Shown piece by piece: positions 1 to 6,606 of a stretch of 40,171 bases of DNA. The stretch covers positions 1 through 40,171 of the forward strand of contig JAVKKH010000020.1 of assembly GCA_031296405.1 (NCBI GenBank), given 5' to 3'. The stretch is from Candidatus Tepidifontimicrobium thermophilum (lineage in GTDB: Bacteria; Sysuimicrobiota; Sysuimicrobiia; Sysuimicrobiales; Sysuimicrobiaceae). The notes beneath the pieces were generated by a model. It made no database searches. It saw only the letters and a list, made by a program, of their open reading frames with translations, and was not told the origin of the DNA. Every line of letters starts with the position of its first letter. The stretch's first letter is position 1. A program made the translations under genes and the position numbers.

Positions 1-859
1 ACGGCCCCCAGCTTGGCCTTGGCCACCCCATGCTGGGTGCGCGGCAGCTGCTCCAGTACGTTGAGGACTTCGTGGGGACCCCTTCCAGCACCGTTGCTCC
101 TGGGCTTCCGGCCAGACGTTGCGCAGCGCCCCCCAGATCCCCAGGTGCCCGTCCCCGATCACCAAACGGGGCGCGTTCATTCCCCGGTCGCGCAGGTCCC
201 GCAGCACCTCTGACCAGCTCTCCACGGACTCCCGGTAGCCCGGTACGACCGCCACCACCTCCTTGCGGCCGTCCACCAAGCCCGCTATGGCCACCAGCAA
301 GGCCGCCCGCTCCCTCTGGTAGTCCCGCCTTCACGTACACCCCGTCCACCCACAGGTACACCACCTGCAGCCCCTCCAGCCGCCGCGTCCGCCAGGCCTC
401 CCACTCCCCCTGCCACTGCTCCTTCAGGCGGGCTACCGTAGCCGCAGATACCGGGGCGTCCTCCCCCAGCAGCCCCCGCAGGGCCAGGTCGAAGTCCCCC
501 TCCGCCAGCCCATGCAGGTACAGCTCCGGCAGCAGCTCCGAGACTGCCTTCGTGCGCCGGGCGAACAGGGGGAGGATCCGGCTGCGACTCTACTCCTCCA
601 GGCCCCGTACCCGCGGCCGCCGCAGGGTCACACTCCCCACAGGGGTCAGCAACTTCCGGGCCTCCCGTAGCCGCGCCATTACCCGGCCGGCCCGTCCACG
701 GCTGCCCGCCGCTGGTACTTCACCCGGCCCAGCAGCTCACTCACCTCCGCCTCCAGAGCCGCCTGGAGCAGCTTCTGGATCGCCTCCCGGAGCTCATGGG
801 TGCAGCTCCTCCCAGGTGGGGCTTGACGTCAAGCTCCTTGACGTGGTCCGCTGGTGCAT
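1..859 (-). pseudogene. IS256 (mutator-type) transposase, multiply disrupted
   Basis: Read on the minus strand, successive frames give the pieces of an IS256 transposase. An N-terminal piece has ELREAIQKLLQAALEAEV and ELLGRVKYQRRA. A middle piece has TPVGSVTLRRPRVRGLEE, then LFARRTKAVSELLPELYLHG and VYLWVDGVYVKAGL, which holds a DDE-type aspartate. A later piece has VIGDGHLGIWGALRNVWPEA and EQRCW, the family's second Asp block. In-frame stops occur at about 679-681 (TAA) and 590-592 (TAG). Frame changes are needed near 785-800, 320-332 and 88-95. The last separates EQRCW from HEVLNVLEQLPRTQHGVAKA. The likely original start is the ATG at 859. The C-terminus lies beyond the window. With at least five lesions it cannot make a transposase. 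Confidence 0.85.
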
Positions 860-958
860 GGCGGTGGCTCTCCTCCTTTCCGGGCCTTCCAGCCCAGGTT
901 TTTTCCTCTAGGAGGAGGGTACACCGCCCTCGCTTTTCCACACTTTTCGAGGGTACCT
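1..958 (-). mobile_element. Partial IS256-family insertion sequence, degenerate
   Basis: The element enters from the left window edge and ends near base 958, where sequence homologous to a carboxymuconolactone decarboxylase gene resumes. Its transposase is readable on the minus strand but is broken by stops and frameshifts (separate entry). The right boundary is inferred from where the neighbouring gene's homology begins. I could not confirm terminal inverted repeats or a target duplication because the other end is outside the window. The stretch 860-958 is noncoding terminal sequence of the element and contains a tract with TTTTCCACACTTTTCG. Confidence 0.7.
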
Positions 959-1267
959 CCCGTGTGGACGCGGCCAGGGCTGCCGTGGAAGGTCCGCAGC
1001 CTGCTCACCGTGGCCATGAAGGCGGCGCTGAAGCGGGCCCACGAGCTACGGCTGCACCTGCGCGGTGCCCTCCGGAACGGCTGCACCGCGGAGGAGATCC
1101 GCGAGACCGTCCTGCAGGCTGCGGTGTACGCGGGCATGCCTGCGGCCCTGGACGCCTTCCGGGTAGCGCGGGAGATCCTGGCGGAGGCGACGGGGGAGGG
1201 AGGGGTGGCGATTCCCAGCGTGGAGGCTTACCATCAGGGCGGCATCGGGAGCGGAGGTGCGGGATGA
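958..1267 (+). pseudogene. Carboxymuconolactone decarboxylase-like protein, 5' end lost to IS insertion
   Basis: The last ~100 codons encode a CMD-family (PcaC/AhpD-like) C-terminus: WTRPGL, then RSLLTVAMKAALKRAHELRL, HLRGALRNGC and TAEEIRETVLQAAVYAGMPA. These proteins are usually about 120-135 residues, so an N-terminal portion is missing exactly where the IS sequence begins. An open frame runs back into the IS to 854, giving a chimeric start, but the residues before about 958 are not CMD-like. The Cys of RNGC is retained. The CMD active site also needs residues around EE..E and H. The stop overlaps the next gene's ATG (ATGA at 1264-1267), so the two were cotranscribed and may have formed a pathway pair. 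A shortened product from an internal GTG or ATG cannot be excluded. Confidence 0.7.
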
Positions 1268-2355
1268 CGACGGCATACCGGGCAGACCAGGTGGGTAGCC
1301 TCCTGCGGCCGGAGGAGCTGCTGGAGGCCCGCTACCGAGGGGCTCCGCAGGAGGAGCTGCGGTCGCTGGAGGACCGGCACATCCTCCGGCTGCTGGACAG
1401 GCAGCGGGAGCTAGGCGTGGACGTGTTCACCGACGGCGAGCTGAGGCGGCGCAACTTCATGAGCGACCTCATGGACTCCGTGGAGGGGTTTGACTTCGGC
1501 GAAGCGCTCCCGCGGAGCTGGAAGGGGGAAGGGAAGGCACCGCCGGCCAGCGTCACGGGGGTGGTGGTCTCGCGGCTGCGCCAGGTGCGACGCCTGACGG
1601 AGCACGAGGTGAGCTTCCTGCGGGCGCACAGCCCGGGGCCCTTCAAGATCACCCTGCCCAGCGCGAACCAGTTCCCCGCCATCGCTTTCAAGAAGGGCCT
1701 GACGGACCGCGTCTACCGCGACCACTCGGAGCTGCTGTGGGACATCGTCCCCATCGTGCGACGGGAGGTCGAAGCCCTGGTGGCGGAGGGCGTGCCGTAC
1801 GTGCAGATCGACGCGCCCCGCTACAGCTACTACATCGACCCCCGGTGGCGCCAGTACGTACGCGAGGAGATGGGGGTGGAGCCGGAGGCGGCCCTGGACG
1901 AGGCCATCCGGGCGGACAACGCGTGCCTGGAGGGGCTGCGGGGACGCGGGACGGTGCTGGCCATCCACCTGTGCCGGGGGAACAACCGCAGCCAGTGGTA
2001 CGCGGAGGGGGGATACGACCCCATCGCGGAAAAGCTGTTCCACCAACTACAGGTGGACCGGTTCCTCCTGGAGTACGACGACGAACGCTCCGGGACCTTC
2101 GAGCCCCTGCGGTTCGTCCCCCCGGACAAGACGGTGGTGCTGGGTCTGGTGAGCACGAAGCGGCCGGAGGTGGAGTCGCAGGAAACCCTGCTGCGGCGCA
2201 TCGAGGAGGCAAGCCGCTACGTCCCGCTGGACCGCCTGGCCCTCAGCCCCCAGTGCGGGTTCGCTTCCGTGATGGAGGGCAACCTCCTGTCCGAAGACGA
2301 CCAGTGGGCCAAGTTGAGGCTGGTGGTGGAGACCGCCCGCCGGGTGTGGGGATAG
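1264..2355 (+). CDS. MetE-like (cobalamin-independent methionine synthase C-terminal family) methyltransferase
   Basis: This 363-residue protein has the single TIM-barrel of the MetE C-terminal/YxjG-YxjH family, about half the length of full MetE. It opens with RADQVGSLLRP and continues with LGVDVFTDGELRRRNFM. The zinc/thiol-binding set is visible: H235 and C237 in IHLCRGNN, E270 in LLEYDDE and C331 in LSPQCGFAS. In the family these residues bind Zn2+ and activate a thiol such as homocysteine for methyl transfer. The methyl donor for short homologues is often unknown. The ATG overlaps the stop of the CMD-like gene by 4 bases. The IS insertion just upstream may have removed its original promoter. 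Assignment to the superfamily is firm, the substrate is not. Confidence 0.85.
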   Translation: MTTAYRADQVGSLLRPEELLEARYRGAPQEELRSLEDRHILRLLDRQRELGVDVFTDGELRRRNFMSDLMDSVEGFDFGEALPRSWKGEGKAPPASVTGVVVSRLRQVRRLTEHEVSFLRAHSPGPFKITLPSANQFPAIAFKKGLTDRVYRDHSELLWDIVPIVRREVEALVAEGVPYVQIDAPRYSYYIDPRWRQYVREEMGVEPEAALDEAIRADNACLEGLRGRGTVLAIHLCRGNNRSQWYAEGGYDPIAEKLFHQLQVDRFLLEYDDERSGTFEPLRFVPPDKTVVLGLVSTKRPEVESQETLLRRIEEASRYVPLDRLALSPQCGFASVMEGNLLSEDDQWAKLRLVVETARRVWG

Positions 2356-2408
2356 ACTACAGCGCTTCCCACCGCCCCGGGCTCGCGTGGGGTGGTTGTT
2401 ACAAATCC

Positions 2409-2438
2409 TTGACTTAGCTCTCTATCGTTACCTACCCT
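2409..2438 (+). promoter_or_regulatory. Probable leaderless promoter of the mod operon
   Basis: TTGACT (2409-2414) and TACCCT (2433-2438) are separated by 18 bases. The GTG start of the following regulator lies only 6 bases after the -10 box, so transcription would begin at or next to the start codon. No Shine-Dalgarno sequence precedes that GTG, which agrees with a leaderless mRNA. Confidence 0.5.
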
Positions 2439-2444
2439 GTCTGC

Positions 2445-3548
2445 GTGGGGCGTCGGGTGCCCGCGGAGGTGGAAAGCCGGGTCCGCGCGGCGCGGGAGGC
2501 CCGCGGGCTCTCTCAGGCCGAGCTGGCGCGGCGTGCGGGCCTTTCCCGGCAGGCGCTGTCAGCCATCGAGGCGGGCCGCTACCTCCCCAACACCGCGGTG
2601 GCCCTGCGGCTGGCGCAGGCCCTGGGCTGCGCCGTTGAGGACCTGTTCGCTTTCCTCAGCTCCGCCACGGTGCGGGCGCGGCTGGCAGAGGATAGCCCTG
2701 CTGTCCGGGTCCGGCTCGGCCGGGTGCGGTCGCAGCTGGTGGCCTGGCCCCTGTGGGGTCCTGCAGCTCCGCTGCCCGCGGACGGCACCGTGGCGCATCG
2801 CCGGGGAAGGGCAGCCACTGTGGCCCTTGTCCCCGGGCGGGTGACCCCGGAACGTACCCTGTTCCTGGCTGGCTGCGATCCCGCCCTACGGATCGCGGGG
2901 ACCCTGGCGGAGGCCACGGGACGGGTTGGGGTTCACTGGATCCCCACGGGAAGCGCCCGTGCCCTGGAGGCCCTCCGGGACGGGCTCGTGCACGTGGCGG
3001 GTACCCACCTGCACCCTCCTGAGGATCCGGACGGTACCCGGACCATCCGCGCCGCCCTGGGCTCCACAGGGGCCGTGGTCGTAGCCGTGGCCCGGTGGGT
3101 AGAGGGCCTTATGCTGCGGCCGGGCGTGCGGGTCCGGAGCCCTGAGGACTTGCTCCGGCGGGGTGTACGGGTGGTGAACCGGGAGCGGGGTTCGGGCAGC
3201 CGCGTGGTTTTCGACCGCTGGCTTGCGGCCGCGGGCGTGCCCGCCGACCGGGTGGCGGGCTACCGCCGCGAGCTGCCGAGTCACCTGTCGGTGGCGGAGG
3301 CGGTGGCAAACGGGCTCGCGGACGCCGGCCCCGGGGTCCTGCCGGTAGCGCGGCTGTACGGTCTGGACTTCCTGCCGCTTGTGGAGCAGCGCTACGACCT
3401 GGTGATCCCAGAGGACCTCGTGGACACCGAGCCCGTCCGGGTCGTGATGGACGTAATAGCGGGCCGCCGGTTCCGCCAGGAGCTAGCGGCCATCGGAGGC
3501 TACGACCTGACTTGCGCGGGATCCGTACGGAAGCTGGAGGGCTGTTAG
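2445..3548 (+). CDS. HTH (XRE) regulator fused to a periplasmic-binding-like sensor domain, probable molybdate/tungstate regulator
   Basis: This 367-residue protein begins with an XRE/Cro-type helix-turn-helix (about residues 5-65; ARGLSQAELARRAGLSRQAL and AIEAGRYLPN). A substrate-binding-like domain of the PBP_like type follows (about residues 110-355), with the family signature NRERGSGSRVVFDRWLAAAG. Such one-component regulators bind an oxyanion or cofactor in the cytoplasm and act on neighbouring transport genes. It is the first gene of a tight operon with modA (1-base gap) and modB, which supports a molybdate or tungstate signal and autoregulation. The GTG start is chosen because the HTH begins there and a -10 box lies just upstream. 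The ligand is inferred from context. Confidence 0.85.
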   Translation: MGRRVPAEVESRVRAAREARGLSQAELARRAGLSRQALSAIEAGRYLPNTAVALRLAQALGCAVEDLFAFLSSATVRARLAEDSPAVRVRLGRVRSQLVAWPLWGPAAPLPADGTVAHRRGRAATVALVPGRVTPERTLFLAGCDPALRIAGTLAEATGRVGVHWIPTGSARALEALRDGLVHVAGTHLHPPEDPDGTRTIRAALGSTGAVVVAVARWVEGLMLRPGVRVRSPEDLLRRGVRVVNRERGSGSRVVFDRWLAAAGVPADRVAGYRRELPSHLSVAEAVANGLADAGPGVLPVARLYGLDFLPLVEQRYDLVIPEDLVDTEPVRVVMDVIAGRRFRQELAAIGGYDLTCAGSVRKLEGC

Positions 3549-3549
3549 G

Positions 3550-4335
3550 GTGAGGCGAGTTCCGGTTCTCCTCGTAGCTGTGGCCCTTGCGGCGGTGAGC
3601 CGGCCTCCGGCGGCGGCCCAGCCGCCGGAGGGGCTGCTGGTGGCTGCTGCCGCAGACCTCCGGTACGCCTTTGAGGAGCTCGCGGGTGTGTGGCGTGGCC
3701 GCACGGCGATCCCAGTGACGTTCTCCTTCGGATCCTCGGGCCAGCTCGCCCATCAGGTGGAACACGGGGCGCCTTTTGACGTCTTCTTCTCCGCGAACGA
3801 GGCGTTCGTTCAGCGGCTTGCCGACCGGGGGCACATCCTACCGGATACGGTGCAGCTGTACGCGATCGGACGCATCGTCCTGTGGGCGCGTCGGGCCAGC
3901 GACCTCGACGTGGGCCGGGGAATGTCGGTCCTCCTGGATCCCCGGGTGCGGTACGTGGCCATCGCCAACCCCGAGCACGCACCCTACGGGGAGGCTGCCC
4001 GTCAGGCGCTGGTGCGGTCCGGGCTGTACCACCGGGTGCGCCCGAAACTCGTCTACGGGGAAAACATCAGTCTGACCCTGCAGCTGGTGCAGTCGGGGAA
4101 CGCGGACGTCGGGCTGGTGGCCCTGTCGCTGGCGCTGGCCCCCCCGGTACTGACGGAGGGGCGCCACTGGTTGGTGCCCGCCTCAATGCACGACCCCATC
4201 CGCCAGGCCGCGGGCGTGGTGGCCAGATCCACCCGCCAGCCGCAGGCCCGCGCCTTCCTCGCCTTCGTGAACGGGCCGGAGGGACGTCCGGTGATGCGGC
4301 GGTACGGCTTCGTGCTGCCGGGGGAGGGCCCGTAG
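3550..4335 (+). CDS. modA: Molybdate/tungstate ABC transporter substrate-binding protein
   Basis: A 261-residue exported binding protein. An N-terminal signal peptide (MRRVPVLLVAVALAAVSRPPA, with AAAQ at the cleavage region) is followed by the ModA core: AAADLRYAFEELAGVW, then FSFGSSGQLAHQVEHGAPFD and VFFSANEAFVQRLADRG. SxxSS/GSSG and ADL residues coordinate the oxyanion in this family. Later blocks include ANPEHAPYGEAARQAL and SGNADVGLVALSLAL. It starts at a GTG one base after the regulator's stop and is followed by the permease gene. No lipobox is evident. Molybdate, tungstate or both are possible; the sequence does not separate them. Confidence 0.92.
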   Translation: MRRVPVLLVAVALAAVSRPPAAAQPPEGLLVAAAADLRYAFEELAGVWRGRTAIPVTFSFGSSGQLAHQVEHGAPFDVFFSANEAFVQRLADRGHILPDTVQLYAIGRIVLWARRASDLDVGRGMSVLLDPRVRYVAIANPEHAPYGEAARQALVRSGLYHRVRPKLVYGENISLTLQLVQSGNADVGLVALSLALAPPVLTEGRHWLVPASMHDPIRQAAGVVARSTRQPQARAFLAFVNGPEGRPVMRRYGFVLPGEGP

Positions 4336-4992
4336 CTGGACCCGGCACCCCTGTGGATCTCGGTCAAGGTGGCGTCCCTGGCCACCCTGCTGGCGGGCGT
4401 GGCCGGGGTGGGGCTGGCGTACGTGCTGGCGGCAGGCCGGTTCCCGGGCCGCGGCGTGGTAGAAGCGCTGACCTCGTTGCCCCTCACTCTTCCACCCACG
4501 GTGCTCGGCTACTACCTGTTGGTCCTGCTAGGCCGCCGCAGCCCTGTGGGCGTGTGGGTGGAGGCCACCTTCGGGGTGCCGCTCGTTTTCACCTGGCAGG
4601 GCGCGGTGGTGGCCGCCGCGGTCCCCTCCCTTCCCCTGGTGGTGCGGACCGTGCGCGCCGCGTTCGCGGAGGTGCCCCTGGACGTTCTGGAGGCCGCGCG
4701 GATGGACGGAGCAGGCTGGCTGCACCAGTTCGCTTACGTCCTGTTGCCCCTCAGCCGGAGGGGGGTCGTGGCGGGCGTGTCGTTGGGCTTCGCACGTGCC
4801 CTGGGTGACTTCGGGACCACCCTGATGGTAGCCGGCAACATCCCGGGCCGCACCCAGACCCTGCCCATCGCCCTGTACGATGCGGTTCAGGCGGGCCGGT
4901 GGGACGCAGCGGGAGCCCTCGCGCTCCTTTTGGGCGCGGTGGCGGTGGGAGTGCTTGTAGCGGTCGGCCGGCTTGGTGAGCGGGTGATCTGA
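4336..4992 (+). CDS. modB: Molybdate/tungstate ABC transporter permease
   Basis: An integral membrane protein of about 218 residues with five or so hydrophobic segments and the BPD_transp_1 coupling loop (LDVLEAARMDGAGWLHQF with the EAA motif). It also has ARALGDFGTTLMVAGNIPGR, typical of ModB. I place the start at the CTG at 4336, right after the modA stop. The reading DPAPLWISVKVASLATLLAG matches the usual ModB N-terminus, and GGGGGAGGG lies about 8 bases upstream. The first conventional start is GTG 4369, which would shorten the first helix's approach. No ModC ATPase gene follows, so the transporter must borrow an ATPase encoded elsewhere. Confidence 0.85.
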   Translation: MDPAPLWISVKVASLATLLAGVAGVGLAYVLAAGRFPGRGVVEALTSLPLTLPPTVLGYYLLVLLGRRSPVGVWVEATFGVPLVFTWQGAVVAAAVPSLPLVVRTVRAAFAEVPLDVLEAARMDGAGWLHQFAYVLLPLSRRGVVAGVSLGFARALGDFGTTLMVAGNIPGRTQTLPIALYDAVQAGRWDAAGALALLLGAVAVGVLVAVGRLGERVI

Positions 4993-4994
4993 AC

Positions 4995-5834
4995 TTGCAG
5001 GCCGTCCGCTTGCCCCTCCAGCCTCCCGGGCCCAGTCCGCGGCCGCAGAGGCGCGCTCTGGCCTTCGGGGTTGGAGTCTCCGTGGGTGTCCTGGGAGGGC
5101 TCGTCGGGCTGGGGGGTGCGGAGTTCCGTCTGCCCGCCCTGGTAACCCTCTTCGGCTACGCGCTGCGGCAGGCCATCCCGCTCAACCTGGCCACGAGCCT
5201 CCTCACCCTCGCGGCCGCCCTGGCGGCGCGCAGCCACACCCTCTCGCTGGCCCCCGTGGTCCCCTACGCCGCCGCCGTAGGGGCGCTTTTGGTAGGGTCG
5301 CTGGTAGGTGCTGCCGCCGGCCCGCGGATCGCTCAACGGCTCAGCAACGCGCGGTTGCGGAGGCTGGTGGTGGCGCTGCTGGTGCTCATCGGAGGTCTGC
5401 TGGTGGCGGAGGCGTTCGTGCCGGTGCTGCCTGTGCTTTTGCCGCGGGAAGCAGTGGTGTGGGTTTGCGCGGGAGTCCCCCTGGGGCTCGGTATCGGGCT
5501 GGTGAGCAGCCTCCTGGGCGTGGCCGGTGGGGAGCTGCTGATCCCCACCCTGGTGTTCGGCTACGGAGTTGATGTGAAGAGTGCAGGGACCGCCAGCGTC
5601 CTCATCGCCCTGCCTACCGTGGCGGCCGGCGTCGCCCGGTGGGCCCGGGTGGGAGGACTGTCGGATCCCGCCGCCCTCCGGGGCACCGTGGTCCCCATGG
5701 GTCTCGGGTCCGTGCTGGGCGCCTCCGCGGGCAGCGCGCTGGCCCGCGTGGTCCCGGCGGAGCTGGTGAAGCTTTTACTGGGCGTGCTGCTCCTCGCCTC
5801 GGCCCTACGCGCCTTCCGCGGACCGGAGGGATAG
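4995..5834 (+). CDS. TauE/SafE-family membrane permease
   Basis: A 279-residue polytopic protein with two homologous halves. Each carries the glycine-rich TauE/SafE signature: VGVLGGLVGLGGAEFRLPAL near residue 30 and GLVSSLLGVAGGELLIPTLV near residue 165, followed by AGTASVLIALPTVAAG. The family exports or imports small organosulfur or sulfur oxyanions such as sulfite, sulfoacetate or taurine. The TTG start lies 2 bases after the modB stop, so it is probably the last gene of the mod operon. Sulfite or a related anion is a reasonable guess next to molybdate genes, since sulfite oxidation uses a molybdoenzyme, but this is inference. Confidence 0.85.
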   Translation: MQAVRLPLQPPGPSPRPQRRALAFGVGVSVGVLGGLVGLGGAEFRLPALVTLFGYALRQAIPLNLATSLLTLAAALAARSHTLSLAPVVPYAAAVGALLVGSLVGAAAGPRIAQRLSNARLRRLVVALLVLIGGLLVAEAFVPVLPVLLPREAVVWVCAGVPLGLGIGLVSSLLGVAGGELLIPTLVFGYGVDVKSAGTASVLIALPTVAAGVARWARVGGLSDPAALRGTVVPMGLGSVLGASAGSALARVVPAELVKLLLGVLLLASALRAFRGPEG

Positions 5835-5889
5835 GTGCGCGGGCGGCCATCCGCCAACTGCCTGTAACCCCCGGAGAAGAGTCGCGTCC

Positions 5890-6273
5890 TCAGCGCATGA
5901 TCCGGATCTCGACCCCGGCCAGGACCGTTTCCCAGGCATGGTCTGCGGTAACAGCTGGAAGTTGCCTGGCCCTGGCTAAGGCCAGGCAAGCTCGATCCCC
6001 CAGGGAGAGGCCGGCAGGCTTCGTCAGGCGACGGAGCAGGCCGGCCTGATAGGCCTGTTCTAGGTCGAAGTCCACGACCTCAAGGTCCAGCGGCTCAAGC
6101 GTACTCCGAATCTCCTCCTCGGGCATCCCCAGTTCCGCGAGTTTGGCCACAACCTCGGACAGGTTCACCGCGCTGATGGCGGCGTCTGCGATCGCTGCCT
6201 CCCACGGTTCCGAGCCGGGTTCTCCCTGCAACAGCGCGAGCAGAGCGGAGGCGTCGAGGACGAGGCTACTCAC
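5890..6273 (-). CDS. vapC: PIN-domain ribonuclease toxin, VapC-like
   Basis: A 127-residue PIN-domain protein. Its acidic cluster is intact: Asp in SSLVLDASALLALL, Glu in AVNLSEVVAKL, Asp in LSLGDRACLALARA and Asp in PAVTADHAWETV. These residues hold Mg2+/Mn2+ for RNA cleavage in VapC toxins. The GTG start at 6273 is chosen because the PIN fold begins there and because it overlaps the 3' end of the upstream antitoxin gene by 8 bases, typical of translational coupling. The longer open frame upstream of that GTG is the antisense of non-PIN sequence and is not used. Confidence 0.88.
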   Translation of the reverse strand: MSSLVLDASALLALLQGEPGSEPWEAAIADAAISAVNLSEVVAKLAELGMPEEEIRSTLEPLDLEVVDFDLEQAYQAGLLRRLTKPAGLSLGDRACLALARARQLPAVTADHAWETVLAGVEIRIMR

Positions 6274-6505
6274 GTGCGGCTTCTTCCCGGCGTTCGGAGA
6301 CGAGTTCGCGGGCCAGGGAACGTCCGGGAGACACGTAGGAACCGAGAAGGGCGCGGGCACGGGCCAGCGCTTGACTTACGGTAAGAACCCGCAGCTCTCC
6401 GGCCTCAACCCTGACGACCACTTCGTCCCCTGGGCGGAGCCCCAGCTGCCGCCTGTAAGGGGCCGGAATCACCAGCCTTCCTCCCCGCCCGATACGCGTC
6501 TTCAC
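6266..6505 (-). CDS. vapB: AbrB/SpoVT-type antitoxin, VapB-like
   Basis: A 79-residue protein with an N-terminal swapped-hairpin AbrB DNA-binding domain (VKTRIGRGGRLVIPAPYRRQ, then LGLRPGDEVVVRVEAGELRV). A charged C-terminal helix ends ELVSERREEAARE and would wrap the PIN toxin. GGAGG lies about 13 bases before GTG 6505, a slightly long spacing. The in-frame sequence further upstream is not AbrB-like. The pair should repress its own promoter through the palindrome at 6542-6559. Confidence 0.87.
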   Translation of the reverse strand: MKTRIGRGGRLVIPAPYRRQLGLRPGDEVVVRVEAGELRVLTVSQALARARALLGSYVSPGRSLARELVSERREEAARE

Positions 6506-6541
6506 CTGTGAATCAAGACCTCCTGCGAGGTGGTGCCGCTT

Positions 6542-6595
6542 TGTGACGATCGTGTCACATAGGTCCGGATGTGTCAAGGAGGCGGCATTTGTCAA
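6542..6595 (-). promoter_or_regulatory. vapBC promoter with palindromic operator
   Basis: On the minus strand TTGACA (6577-6572) is followed after 17 bases by CACGAT (6554-6549). A second TTGACA lies 18 bases upstream (6595-6590). The inverted repeat TGTGAC-N6-GTCACA (6542-6559) covers the -10 region, where an AbrB-type antitoxin or toxin-antitoxin complex would block transcription. Confidence 0.55.
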
Positions 6596-6606
6596 GCCCA
6601 AAGGTA

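Noticed and set aside
30-911. Long plus-strand open frame of 293 codons at the left edge
   Set aside because: It is the antisense of the IS256 transposase. Its composition (Pro, Arg, Ser) is typical of a high-GC shadow frame and matches no family.
796-1263. Open frame extending the MetE-like gene 156 codons upstream
   Set aside because: It runs through the IS end and the CMD gene in another frame. MetE-like homology begins at ATG 1264, which overlaps the CMD stop.
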